From contig NZ_BMMX01000019.1 of the NCBI RefSeq assembly GCF_014646155.1, positions 62,001-126,000 on the forward strand: DNA of 64,000 nt. The letters run 5' to 3'. Origin of the DNA: Mangrovihabitans endophyticus. Lineage in GTDB: Bacteria > Actinomycetota > Actinomycetes > Mycobacteriales > Micromonosporaceae. Every line of letters begins with the position of its first letter. Position 1 is the stretch's first letter. The position numbers were made by a program, and so were the translations under genes. Positions 42,384-50,951 of this stretch are shown piece after piece. Below the pieces are notes generated by a model. The model saw only the letters and a list, made by a program, of their open reading frames with translations. It did no database searches and was not told where the DNA came from.

Positions 42384-45356
42384 TCAGCCTCCGCTCGGCG
42401 TCGGGGCCGGCGCCGACGACGCTCCGGTCGTCGGGCTCGGCGTGATGCCCGCCGCCTTCTGCGCGTTCTGGAAGTTCGTCATCGCCTGGTCCAGCTTCTG
42501 CAACGCGTCGCCGTACCGCGCGAAGTCGCCGCTCTCCTGGGCCGCCCGCACGTCCGCGATCGCCTGGTCGAGTTGCGCCGCCGCGTCGGAGAGCTGGTTC
42601 GGCAGGTTCGTCGGCGGGCTGCCGCCACCCGACGGGTTCTGGTCCTGGTTGTTGTCGGACGACGTGCCGCCGGACGACGACGGGCCGTTCTCGCCCTGCT
42701 GCACGAGCTGCTCCAACCCCTGTTTCAGGTTGTCGGCCAGCACCACGTACGTGCCGCCGTCGCCGTACGACATGAGCACCTTCTGCAGCAGCGGAACCGC
42801 GTTCTCCTGGCCGCTGCGCACGTAGACCGGCTCGACGTAGAGCATGCCCTCGCCGACCGGCAACGAGATCAGGTTGCCGAACAGCACCTGACTCTGGTTG
42901 CTGTTGGACAGCAGGGTCAGCTCGGAGCGCACCGAGGCGTTGTTGGTCATGCGTTGATGCACCTGGACCGGGCCCTGGATGGCCGTCTGGTCCGGCAGTT
43001 CCAGCACCTCCAGCTTGGGTTCGTCGTTCACGTACGAGGCGGAGATGAGCGCCGCCAAGTTGTCGCGGTTGTTGGGTGTCACCGCGGAGGTGAGCTGGAA
43101 CCGTGGCTCGTCCTGACCGGGCAGTTGGACGTTCAGATAGAACGGTGGCTGCTTGGACCGGCTGTCCGGGTTGTCCGGCGTGTTCGGCACCTGCCAGAAG
43201 TCCTGGCCGGAGAAGAACTCGGCGGCGTTGGTGACGTGGAACCGGGCCAGCAGGTTGCGCTGCACCTTGAATAGGTCCGCCGGGTAGCGGAAGTGCTGCG
43301 CCAGCTCCGGCGGCGTGTCCGCCTTCGGGATGATCAGGTCACCACCGAAGGCCTTGTTCCAGGCCTTCAGGATCGGGTCCTTGTCATCGAACTCGTACAG
43401 CTTCACCGTTCCGTCGTACGCGTCGACGGTGGCCTTCACCGAGTTGCGCATGTAATTCACGTTGTCCCGGGCGAGCGCGAACGTGCCCTGGTTGGTCAGC
43501 TCGTCGACGGTCTCCTGCTGCAGGTTGATGCGCTGCGAGTACGGGTAGGTGGCCGATGTCGTGTAGCCGTCCAGGATCCACACGATGCGCCCGTCCACCA
43601 CCGCCGGGTACGGGTCGCCGTCGATGGTCAGGAACGGCGCCACCTTCTCCACCCGGGCGCGCGGTTCCCGCACGTACATGAGGCGGGATTTGCTGTTGAC
43701 CGCGTCGGAGAGCACGAAGTTGCTCTCGGTGTTCTTGATGGCGAAGACCAGGCGGCGGAGCATCGAGCCGATCGGCACGCCGCCCTGACCGTCGTAGGTG
43801 AAGCGTTCGCCGCCGTTGTTGTTGTTCGGCTGCGGCCGGTCGAACTCGACGTTCTTGTTCTTGTTCTGCTGACCCACGATGGCGTACTCGGTGGACTGCT
43901 CGCCGTAGTAGATGCGCGGCTGCTTGACGGAGATCTGTTCGGTGTCCGACGCGCAGCCGGGCTGCTGGTCCTCGCCCAGGAAGCCGGAGACGAAGTACGG
44001 CAGGCCGCCGCACACCACGTCGTTGGCCGGCGCGGCGACCAGGCCGTACCCGTGGGTGAACACGGTGTGCCGGTTGATCCAGTTCTGCTGCTGGGTGGTC
44101 AGCTCATCGTCGTTGACTTCGCGGACGCCGACCACGTAGTCGCGGGTGCTGTTGTTGACGGTGTACCGGTCCACGTCCAGTTTCGGCCCGAAGTCGTAGA
44201 AGCCGCGGACCTGCTGCTGCTGGGTGAACGCCTCGGAGACCAACTGCGGGTCGATCAGCCGGACGTTCTGCGCGTTGGTGTCCGAGCTCAGCGTGTCCGG
44301 TGGCACGGTGTTGGAGGCGGGGTACGGCTTCACTTCGGTGCTCTGCAGGCCGAACGCCTCGCGGGTCGCCGCGATGGACCGGGCGATATAGGGCGCTTCC
44401 TTGTCTGCCAGGCTCGGCTGCACCTGGAAGTTCTGCACGGCCAGCGGGTAGATGCCGCCGATCGCCACCGCAGAGATGGCCAGCAGGGCCAGCGAGACCC
44501 CGGGCCATACCAGATTGCGCATCACCGCGTTGGAGAACACGATGATCGCCACGGCGACCACGATGGAGATGTACGCGAGGATCTCCTTGGCCGGCAGCAG
44601 CGCGTTGACGTCGGTGTATCCAGCGCCGTAGAGCCCCGGCGAGACGTGCTGCTCCAGCAGCAGCGCACGCCGGTCCAGCACGTAGGCCACCGCCTTGAGC
44701 AGCACGAAGAAGGCGACAAGCGTGGTCAGGTGGGCACGCGCGGCGGCCGTCATCCGGTCGCCCACGCCCTGCAGCCGCACGCCGCCGAAGACGTAGTGCA
44801 CGGCCAGCGCCCCGATCACCGACAGCACCACCGCGGTGAAGCCGACGCCGAGCAGGTAGCGCCAGAACGGATAGTCGAAGATGTAGAACCCGACGTCCAC
44901 TTTGAACTGCGGATCCCGTACGCCGAAGCTGCCGCCGTTGCGGAAGAGTAACCAGTCCTTCCAGCGGCTCTGCGCGCTGAGCCCGGCGAAGAACCCGACG
45001 ACGATCGAGGCGATGGCGATCCAGAAGCCCAGCCGCGGCTGGATCACCATCCGGTAGCGCTCCAGGGTGGCCTGCTCGGCCGAGTGTGGTCGCAGCAGCG
45101 GACGCAGACGGTATGCCAGGAAGAGGTTGACGGCCACCACCAGCGCCATGGCCAGGCCGATCGCCAGGAACAGCACCAGCCGGGTGACCAGCTTGCCGGT
45201 GTAGACACCGGTGTAGTCCACCTCGTCGAACCAGAGCCAGTCCGTATAGGCGTCGATGCCCCAGCCGAGGAGCGTGAAGAGAAGGAAAACCCCCGCGAGG
45301 ACGCCGACGGTGACGCGACCGCGCCGGCTCATCCTCGGCAGAGGACTATTACGCAT
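42384..45356 (-). CDS. UPF0182 large membrane protein
   Basis: About 990 residues. The N-terminal third holds seven transmembrane helices (for example VTVGVLAGVFLLFTLLGWGI, LVLFLAIGLAMALVVAVNLF, ISIVVAVAIIVFSNAVM), the rest is a large extracytoplasmic part ending in a low-complexity Gln/Pro/Ser/Ala tail (NQDQNPSGGGSPPTNLPNQ, GASSAPAPTPSGG). This is the COG1615/UPF0182 family (Rv3193c in M. tuberculosis by memory), function unknown. The ATG at 45356 is chosen; a start at 45374 is in frame. It is divergent or tandem to the PDZ/Lon gene, both on the minus strand, and lies downstream of it. Confidence 0.93.
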   Translation of the reverse strand: MRNSPLPRMSRRGRVTVGVLAGVFLLFTLLGWGIDAYTDWLWFDEVDYTGVYTGKLVTRLVLFLAIGLAMALVVAVNLFLAYRLRPLLRPHSAEQATLERYRMVIQPRLGFWIAIASIVVGFFAGLSAQSRWKDWLLFRNGGSFGVRDPQFKVDVGFYIFDYPFWRYLLGVGFTAVVLSVIGALAVHYVFGGVRLQGVGDRMTAAARAHLTTLVAFFVLLKAVAYVLDRRALLLEQHVSPGLYGAGYTDVNALLPAKEILAYISIVVAVAIIVFSNAVMRNLVWPGVSLALLAISAVAIGGIYPLAVQNFQVQPSLADKEAPYIARSIAATREAFGLQSTEVKPYPASNTVPPDTLSSDTNAQNVRLIDPQLVSEAFTQQQQVRGFYDFGPKLDVDRYTVNNSTRDYVVGVREVNDDELTTQQQNWINRHTVFTHGYGLVAAPANDVVCGGLPYFVSGFLGEDQQPGCASDTEQISVKQPRIYYGEQSTEYAIVGQQNKNKNVEFDRPQPNNNNGGERFTYDGQGGVPIGSMLRRLVFAIKNTESNFVLSDAVNSKSRLMYVREPRARVEKVAPFLTIDGDPYPAVVDGRIVWILDGYTTSATYPYSQRINLQQETVDELTNQGTFALARDNVNYMRNSVKATVDAYDGTVKLYEFDDKDPILKAWNKAFGGDLIIPKADTPPELAQHFRYPADLFKVQRNLLARFHVTNAAEFFSGQDFWQVPNTPDNPDSRSKQPPFYLNVQLPGQDEPRFQLTSAVTPNNRDNLAALISASYVNDEPKLEVLELPDQTAIQGPVQVHQRMTNNASVRSELTLLSNSNQSQVLFGNLISLPVGEGMLYVEPVYVRSGQENAVPLLQKVLMSYGDGGTYVVLADNLKQGLEQLVQQGENGPSSSGGTSSDNNQDQNPSGGGSPPTNLPNQLSDAAAQLDQAIADVRAAQESGDFARYGDALQKLDQAMTNFQNAQKAAGITPSPTTGASSAPAPTPSGG

Positions 45357-45417
45357 GACCAACGTTGGCTCCACACAATCGTCGTGCTCGGTGTCTCACC
45401 TTACGATGTCGCAGCTA

Positions 45418-46464
45418 TCAGGCGGCTGAGCAGGGTTTCGGCGTTCCGCCCGAGGTGAAGGTGCGCAGCGCGGTGAGGGCGTCGTCCACCGTGGTCACCT
45501 TCGCCATCGGCAGGCCGGACACCGCGTTGCGCAATGCCTCGGCGCAGTTGCCGGCCGGCACCAGGAACAGTTGCGCGCCGGCCTCTTTCGCGCCGACCAG
45601 TTTCTGCGGGATGCCGCCGATCGGGCCCACCTTGCCCGCGTCGTCGATGGTCCCGGTACCTGCGATGATCTTGCCGCCGGTCAGGTCGGCCGGCTTGAGC
45701 TTGTCGATGATGCCGAGGGTAAACATCAGTCCCGCGCTGGGTCCGCCGATCTCGTCCAGGTCGATCTTCACGGTGAACGGGTGCGGCTGCTTCTGGGCGA
45801 TCTCCACGCCGATGCGCGGGGGTTCGTCGGCAGCGGCCGAACGGGTGGCGATCGCGACCGTGCCGGGCTTGCCGTCCCGGACGTAGCCGATGGTCAGTGT
45901 GCTGCCCTCCGGCTTGGCCCGGATCAGGTCGGTGAGGTTCTGCGGGCCGGTCACCTTGGTGCCGTCGACCGAGGTGAGCACGTCGTCGGCGGCCAGCTTG
46001 CCGACCGCCGGGCTGCCGTCGGTCACCTTCTTCACATACACCTGCACCGGGTACCCCAGTTCGCGCAGGGCCACGGTCTCCGCGCTGGTCTGCGAGCTGG
46101 CGAACTCCTGCTGGTTCTGCGCCTCGACCTGTTTCTCGGTGCGGTCCGGCGGATAGATGAGCTCGCGCGGCACCACCGCCTGCTCGCGGCTGAACCAGCC
46201 GCGGATGGCCCACACCAGTTCCACGTCCGGCTGCACGCCGACGGTGGTCAGCCTGAGCTGCCCGGCGGACGTCGAGGTCTCGGCCTTGGTCACCTGGATG
46301 ACCTGCTTGCCGTTGTCCGAGCCGAGCGTGTTCACCGTGGGGCCGGGTTTGAGCACGACGTAGGGCAACGGGACGGCCATCACGCCGACTGCCAGGATCG
46401 CGGTGATCAAGGCGCCGAGCAAGACCGTGATACCGCGACGTCTCATGCGCGTGAGCGTACCCAC
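45418..46464 (-). CDS. PDZ and Lon-protease (S16) domain membrane-anchored protein
   Basis: A 348-residue YlbL-like protein. One N-terminal anchor helix (GITVLLGALITAILAVGVM) precedes a PDZ domain (about 125-205: VYVKKVTDGSPAVGKLAADDVLTSVDG in parts) and an S16 Lon-type proteolytic domain with the catalytic Ser in GGPSAGLMFTLGI and Lys in VGAKEAGAQLFLVP. It likely cleaves membrane or exported substrates outside the cell. The start is GTG 46464 or ATG 46446. Rv3194c is the mycobacterial counterpart by memory, with the UPF0182 gene next door as here. Confidence 0.92.
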   Translation of the reverse strand: MGTLTRMRRRGITVLLGALITAILAVGVMAVPLPYVVLKPGPTVNTLGSDNGKQVIQVTKAETSTSAGQLRLTTVGVQPDVELVWAIRGWFSREQAVVPRELIYPPDRTEKQVEAQNQQEFASSQTSAETVALRELGYPVQVYVKKVTDGSPAVGKLAADDVLTSVDGTKVTGPQNLTDLIRAKPEGSTLTIGYVRDGKPGTVAIATRSAAADEPPRIGVEIAQKQPHPFTVKIDLDEIGGPSAGLMFTLGIIDKLKPADLTGGKIIAGTGTIDDAGKVGPIGGIPQKLVGAKEAGAQLFLVPAGNCAEALRNAVSGLPMAKVTTVDDALTALRTFTSGGTPKPCSAA

Positions 46465-46536
46465 CTACCCTGAGTTCTCTCTGAGCTGACACCACCCTCG
46501 GCCCGATCAGCGGATTTCGCGCGTACCGTTGACGAC

Positions 46537-47775
46537 GTGCCTGATATCCCGTTCGGCTTCTCCCTGCCGGGCGCCCAGCCGCCCGATCCCTCCGACCCGC
46601 AGCAGATGCAGCAGTTCATGGCTTCGCTGCAGCAGATGTTCGCGGCCTCGGGCAGTGGCCCGGTCAACTGGGACCTCGCCCGCCAGGTCGCGGCCAGCCA
46701 GTTGTCCACGGCCGGCGACCCGTCGGTGAACGTCCTCGAGCGCCACCAGGTCGAGGAGTCGCTGCGGCTCGCCGATCTGTGGCTGGACCCCGCGTCCGCC
46801 CTGCCGTCGGGCGTCCGCACCGCCGCCGCCTGGAACCGCAACGAGTGGATCTATAACACCCTTGAGGTGTGGAAGAAGCTCTGCGACCCGATCGCCGGGC
46901 GGATGGTGGGCGCGATGGGCGATCTGGTGCCCGAGGAGGCGCGCGCGCAGCTCGGTCCGATGCAGTCGATGGTGGCCACGCTGGGCGGCGCGCTCTTCGG
47001 CGGGCAGCTCGGTCAGGCGCTCGGGCAGCTTGCCGCCGAGGTGCTGTCCGCCGGCGACATCGGCCTGCCGCTCGGCCCGGCGGGCACCGCAGCGCTCGTC
47101 CCGGCCAACATCCGGCCGTACGGCGAGGGACTGGAACTGCCCGAGGATCAGGTCCGCCTGTATGTGGCCCTGCGCGAGGCCGCGCATCAGCGCCTCTTCC
47201 AGCACGTTCCGTGGTTGCGTGCACACGTGCTGACGGCCGTGGAGGCGTACGCCAACGGCATCACCGTGAACCGGGAGGCGATCGAGGAGGCGATGAGCCG
47301 TGTCGACCCGACCGATCCCGAGTCGATGCAGGCCATGGCGCTGGAGGGCATCTTCACCCCGGAGGACACCCCGCAGCAGAAGGCGAGCCTGGCTCGCCTG
47401 GAGACGGCGCTCGCCCTGATCGAGGGCTGGGTCGGTCACGTGGTCGACCAGGCCGCGGGCGATCGGCTGCCGTCGGTGGTGGCGCTGGGTGAGGCGTTCC
47501 GCCGGCGCCGGGCCGCGGGCGGTCCGGCCGAGCAGACCTTCGCCGCGCTGGTCGGACTGGAGTTGCGTCCGCGCCGCCTGCGCGAGGCCGGCGCGCTGTG
47601 GGCCGCGGTCACCGAGCATCGGGGCATCCAAGGGCGCGACGCGCTGTGGGAGCACCCCGATCTGCTGCCGACCGACGAGGACTTCGCCGATCCGCAGCAG
47701 TTCGCCCGTTCCCAGCTCGACTGGGACATCTCCGAGCTGGAAAACTTGGACAAACCGGCCGATCCGGAGGACTGA
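46537..47775 (+). CDS. Zinc-dependent metalloprotease-like protein (DUF2342)
   Basis: A 412-residue soluble protein of the actinobacterial DUF2342 family, often called zinc-dependent metalloprotease or F420-biosynthesis-associated. The likely metal site is LREAAHQRLFQHVPWLRAHV, together with EGWVGHVVDQA further on. The N-terminal segment DPQQMQQFMASLQQMFA is typical too. Substrates are unknown. GTG 46537 is the start; it diverges from the PDZ/Lon gene across 72 bp. Confidence 0.88.
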   Translation: MPDIPFGFSLPGAQPPDPSDPQQMQQFMASLQQMFAASGSGPVNWDLARQVAASQLSTAGDPSVNVLERHQVEESLRLADLWLDPASALPSGVRTAAAWNRNEWIYNTLEVWKKLCDPIAGRMVGAMGDLVPEEARAQLGPMQSMVATLGGALFGGQLGQALGQLAAEVLSAGDIGLPLGPAGTAALVPANIRPYGEGLELPEDQVRLYVALREAAHQRLFQHVPWLRAHVLTAVEAYANGITVNREAIEEAMSRVDPTDPESMQAMALEGIFTPEDTPQQKASLARLETALALIEGWVGHVVDQAAGDRLPSVVALGEAFRRRRAAGGPAEQTFAALVGLELRPRRLREAGALWAAVTEHRGIQGRDALWEHPDLLPTDEDFADPQQFARSQLDWDISELENLDKPADPED

Positions 47776-47783
47776 CCGGGCGG

Positions 47784-48362
47784 TCAGCCGCCCAGCAGCG
47801 CGCGGGTCATCTCCCAGCCCTCCAGCGCCGGGTCCAGCCGGGCGAGATCGTCCGGCCCCCGCAGGCGCCGCCAGGGCGACGTGGACTGCACGTCGCCCGG
47901 GTTCGGCGCGGGTGCCCGCAACCCGGCGGCGGTGACCGTGTCCAGGTCGTGGTCGGCGAGCCAGGCAGGCGGGGGCAGCGAGGCCGCCACGCCCAGGCCG
48001 GGAGCGATCGCCACCGGCTTGGTGGGCAGTGGCCGCAGCAGCTTGCCGAGGATCATCCCGGGCACGTCCGGCGCGTCCGCGGCCACCACGGCGGCCTGCT
48101 CGAACCCGTCGGCGGTGGCGGCGGCCAGCGCCGGGAGGACGGTGGGGGTGGGTACGTCGTACAGGCGCATGCCGGGCCAGGCGATGGCTTCGGCCAGCGG
48201 CCGGTCCCCGGGCGGCGCGGCGATCGCCGGCTCGGCCTGGGCCAGCCTGGCGAGGAGGTCCACGACGTCCTCGGCCATCGCGGTCCGCCAGGCTTCCGGG
48301 TCGATCCCGGGGGGACTCCACGAGACCGGGACCAGAAGGGCGATCACTGCACGCCGTGTCAC
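47784..48362 (-). CDS. Hypothetical protein, weakly NTP-transferase-like
   Basis: A 192-residue protein converging on the metalloprotease gene with an eight-base gap. AAVVAADAPDVPGMILGKLLRPL resembles the sugar-nucleotide binding segment of the MobA/DUF2064 glycosyltransferase fold, but the N-terminal P-loop-like motif of that fold is not evident, so assignment stays open. The start is GTG 48362. A 17-bp hairpin and the DUF5679 gene lie upstream. Confidence 0.6.
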   Translation of the reverse strand: MTRRAVIALLVPVSWSPPGIDPEAWRTAMAEDVVDLLARLAQAEPAIAAPPGDRPLAEAIAWPGMRLYDVPTPTVLPALAAATADGFEQAAVVAADAPDVPGMILGKLLRPLPTKPVAIAPGLGVAASLPPPAWLADHDLDTVTAAGLRAPAPNPGDVQSTSPWRRLRGPDDLARLDPALEGWEMTRALLGG

Positions 48363-48410
48363 ATGTCGAGGCTATCCGCCTGGCGGCGGACGCCGCCGCC
48401 AGGCATGGAC

Positions 48411-48447
48411 GGCGACGGCGGCGGCCCGTCGGGCCGCCGCCGTCGCC
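48411..48447 (-). terminator. Terminator after the DUF5679 gene
   Basis: GGCGACGGCGGCGGCCC pairs over 17 bp with its complement; loop GTC. It is 21 bases past the stop of the minus-strand DUF5679 gene. A smaller hairpin (TGGCGGCG/CGCCGCCA) lies beside it at 48381-48401. Confidence 0.75.
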
Positions 48448-48468
48448 TCACCGAAGGTGTCGCCCGGA

Positions 48469-48630
48469 TCAGGCCTTGGCCTTGCCCAGGATCCGGTTGA
48501 CCGTGGTGCCACAGACCGGGCACTTGCCCTTGGCCATGTTCATGCCCGTCTTCGAGACCTCCACCGCCCCTTGGAAGTCACGCTTCTCCTTGCACTTGAC
48601 GCAGTAGCCGTTGTATGTGTTGTCGGCCAC
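48469..48630 (-). CDS. DUF5679 zinc-ribbon protein (53 residues)
   Basis: A 53-residue protein below common ORF cut-offs. YNGYCVKCKEKRDFQG and GKCPVCGTTVNRILGKAKA give two C-x2-C pairs for a zinc ribbon. This is the DUF5679 pattern found in most actinobacteria, without known function. The GTG at 48630 has AGGAGG immediately upstream. A strong hairpin follows. Confidence 0.88.
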   Translation of the reverse strand: MADNTYNGYCVKCKEKRDFQGAVEVSKTGMNMAKGKCPVCGTTVNRILGKAKA

Positions 48631-49092
48631 GATTCCTCCTCGTCATGTCGTCGGCCGGGGTCGGCCCTGATGCCTGCTCGCGGCTTCCCGCGACTTCGTC
48701 GGCGCTGGACCGCTCCGCGACCACGTGGATGTGGCCACCCGCAAGGGCGGTCACTACCCAGGTCGGGCCGTTTCCATGTCAGCGCTGCCTCGACGTGTCG
48801 CCGATGACGTGAGTGTGCGGTGCGCTCGGGACCGATTCGGGCAGATACGCCAAGACACGCCGACAATTTGCTCTAGAGCACCCTAAAAGGGACACAAGCC
48901 GCAACCCTCCGCGCCGTGCGAGGGGGGTACCGTTGTGCCCGAAGTGGATGTTGCCGTGTCAAAAATTTTCTCGACACAGCACCACAAACCGCTCTTTTTA
49001 CGCTGGTGTCATTTGACATACTCTTGCGGTGACCTGGGTCTCACGGATTAGCGTCTCCACGTGAACCCCAACCTGGGCCGCGCGAGCCGGTA
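48631..49092. other. 462-bp intergenic region with an AT-rich section
   Basis: No gene with protein-like codon use is seen on either strand. The part from 48950 to 49030 is strikingly less GC-rich (AAAAATTTTCTCGACAC). It contains TGTCATTTGACA, a perfect palindrome at 49007-49018 that includes a TTGACA-like box, and is presumably the promoter region of the metallopeptidase gene at 49093. Confidence 0.6.
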
Positions 49093-49626
49093 ATGGCCAG
49101 GGCACGCAAGCCTGTCGTGGAAGTGCGGCGCAGCCAGCGCCGCCGCCGGACGGTGTCCGCCTATCGAGACGGCGAGCGCGTGGTGGTGCTCATCCCGGAC
49201 CGCTTCTCGCGCGCCGAGGAGAGCGAGTGGGTGGAGCGGATGCTCGCCCGGCTGGCCGCCCGCGAGGAGCGCGGCACACGCACGGATGCCGAACTGCTCG
49301 TGCGGGCACGGCGTCTGATCTCCCGATACCTCACCGACCACGAACGCCGCGCCACACCGGCCAGCATCCGGTGGGTGACGAACCAGAACGGACGCTGGGG
49401 GTCGTGCACGCCGGATGACCGCACGATCCGGATCTCACACCGGATCCAGGCGATGCCTGACTGGGTCGTCGACTACGTGCTGCTGCACGAACTGGCGCAC
49501 CTCGTGGTGCCCAGCCACAACGCACGCTTCTGGGACCTGGTCAACCGCTACCCCAAGGCGGAACGGGCACGCGGTTTCCTGGAGGGCATCTCCGCCGCCG
49601 ACGGGCTGGTCCTCGCCGAGGACTGA
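49093..49626 (+). CDS. YgjP-like zinc metallopeptidase (DUF45)
   Basis: A 177-residue protein. HELAHLVVPSHNARFW supplies the HExxH zinc site with a third His, preceded by NQNGRWGSCTPDDRTIRISHR, the conserved RWGSC motif of the YgjP/WLM-type metallopeptidase family. The N-terminal part (VEVRRSQRRRRTVSAYRDGERVVVLIP) is the usual beta region. Target proteins unknown; the family has been tied to SprT-like repair or M48-type peptidases only by fold. Confidence 0.9.
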   Translation: MARARKPVVEVRRSQRRRRTVSAYRDGERVVVLIPDRFSRAEESEWVERMLARLAAREERGTRTDAELLVRARRLISRYLTDHERRATPASIRWVTNQNGRWGSCTPDDRTIRISHRIQAMPDWVVDYVLLHELAHLVVPSHNARFWDLVNRYPKAERARGFLEGISAADGLVLAED

Positions 49627-49702
49627 CGGCCCATCATCCGTACGGGGCACAACCGGACACTCCCCGACCACGTTAAGTCATGTGGTCACCCCGCTCAGTC
49701 CC

Positions 49703-49764
49703 TGTGGATAACTCGCGCCATCCTGTGGACAACCGAGCGAGCGCCGTCGCGCGCCTGTGGATAA
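49703..49764. promoter_or_regulatory. Cluster of three DnaA-box-like nonamers
   Basis: TGTGGATAA at 49703-49711 and 49756-49764 and TGTGGACAA at 49724-49732 are all in one orientation; their complements, TTATCCACA and TTGTCCACA, are the E. coli consensus and the actinobacterial favourite DnaA box. All three are preceded by CC. They lie between the YgjP-like and the TOMM-like genes, 41 to 102 bases before the chosen start of the latter. Confidence 0.6.
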
Positions 49765-49804
49765 CTGGAGCACTGCGCAGTGCCACCCTGACAGAGTGTC
49801 ACCC

Positions 49805-50923
49805 ATGATGCTGCGCCCCCTCTTGCTGCCGGGCCTGCCCCGTCTCTGGCGCGGCCCGCACACGTTGCAGCTAGGGCTGGACCCGGACCGGGCGGTGCTG
49901 TTCGATCTGCCGCACGCCCGGGTCGCCCAGATCCTCGATCTGATGGACGGCACCCGCCCGGAGCGAGCGGTGTACGCCTACGGCACCTCCTTGGGCGTGG
50001 CACCGGACGACGTCCGTGTCCTCGTCGACGCCCTGCGCGCGGCCGGCTACCTGCTCTCCGCGCCCAGCCTGATGCCCGCGACGCTGGCCGACGACCACCG
50101 TGGCCGCCTGCTCGCCGAGGCTGCCGCCGTCGCGCTCAGCGCACCCGCACCCCTCGCCGGGACGCCCCGGCCACCGGCGCCGACGCGTCGTTCCCCCTCG
50201 CCGGCGCAGGTGCTGCGACGACGCCTCGCGGCGTGTGTGATCGTCGCCGGCGCCGGCCGGCTCGGGCCGCCGATCGCGGTGGCCCTCGCCCAGTCCGGGA
50301 TCGGCCATGTGCATCCGCAGTTGTCCGGCACCGTCTCGCCAGCCGATCTCGCCGGCGGGCCGCTGCACGCGGACGACATCGGCCAGCCGGCGGTGGCTGC
50401 CACCACGGCGGCACTGCAGCGCGCCGCCCCGGACACCCGCACCGGCCCGGTGCGGCGCGGCACCGCCTCCCTCGTGGTGCAGCTCGGGTTCGATCAGCCG
50501 GTGGAGCTCCTGGCCGCCCGCTTCGCCGCGCGCCGCCAGCCGCACCTGCGCGTCGGCCTGCGCGAGGCGACCGCCATCGTCGGCCCGCTCGTGCCAGCCG
50601 CCGGCCGTCCCTGTCTGAACTGCCTCGACCTGCACCGATCCGACCGCGATCCGCAATGGCCGCAGCTCGTCCGGCAGGCGCAACCACGCGTCGCCGAGCC
50701 GTGCAGCGTGACGACCGTGCTGGCCGCCACGGCCTACGCCTGCGCCGAGGTGTTGGCCTATCTCGACGGCGCCGCCGCGCAGACGGTCGGCGCGGCGGTG
50801 GAGATCCGTGGGCCGGGACGCGTACGCCGACGGGCATGGCCGCCCCATCCGGCCTGCATGTGCCATCGGCCAACCGGACTTTCACCTCGAAAGTCACCAG
50901 AAGGGAACGACACCGGCAGATGA
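49805..50923 (+). CDS. ThiF/E1-like TOMM cyclodehydratase-type protein
   Basis: A 372-residue protein with the layout of E1-like cyclodehydratase partner proteins of TOMM (thiazole/oxazole-modified microcin) pathways: an N-terminal part like a peptide-clamp (LPGLPRLWRGPHTLQLGLDP, ARVAQILDLMDGTRPERAV), a Rossmann segment (ACVIVAGAGRLGPPIAVAL), then the signature GRPCLNCLDLHRSDRDPQWPQL with C-x2-C and a further C-x-C (ACMC). No YcaO partner or precursor peptide is in the window, and similar orphans occur beside uvrD2-whiB7 in other actinobacteria (Rv3196 region, from memory). The ATG at 49805 is chosen; a GTG at 49757 is in frame. Confidence 0.75.
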   Translation: MMLRPLLLPGLPRLWRGPHTLQLGLDPDRAVLFDLPHARVAQILDLMDGTRPERAVYAYGTSLGVAPDDVRVLVDALRAAGYLLSAPSLMPATLADDHRGRLLAEAAAVALSAPAPLAGTPRPPAPTRRSPSPAQVLRRRLAACVIVAGAGRLGPPIAVALAQSGIGHVHPQLSGTVSPADLAGGPLHADDIGQPAVAATTAALQRAAPDTRTGPVRRGTASLVVQLGFDQPVELLAARFAARRQPHLRVGLREATAIVGPLVPAAGRPCLNCLDLHRSDRDPQWPQLVRQAQPRVAEPCSVTTVLAATAYACAEVLAYLDGAAAQTVGAAVEIRGPGRVRRRAWPPHPACMCHRPTGLSPRKSPEGNDTGR

Positions 50924-50951
50924 TGTCCCGCCGGTCGGTCACAATGATCTG

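Noticed and set aside
42573..44951. Long plus-strand frames over the UPF0182 gene
   Set aside because: Antisense shadows; Val/Arg/Gly/His-rich with no recognisable family, whereas the minus strand codes for a known membrane protein.
47881..48807. Plus-strand frame of 308 codons
   Set aside because: Antisense to two minus-strand genes, one being the conserved DUF5679 protein; composition is not protein-like.
49703..49764. Chromosomal origin of replication
   Set aside because: DnaA-box-like sites are present but there is no dnaA-dnaN-gyrB context, no rnpA/rpmH, and no long AT-rich unwinding region.
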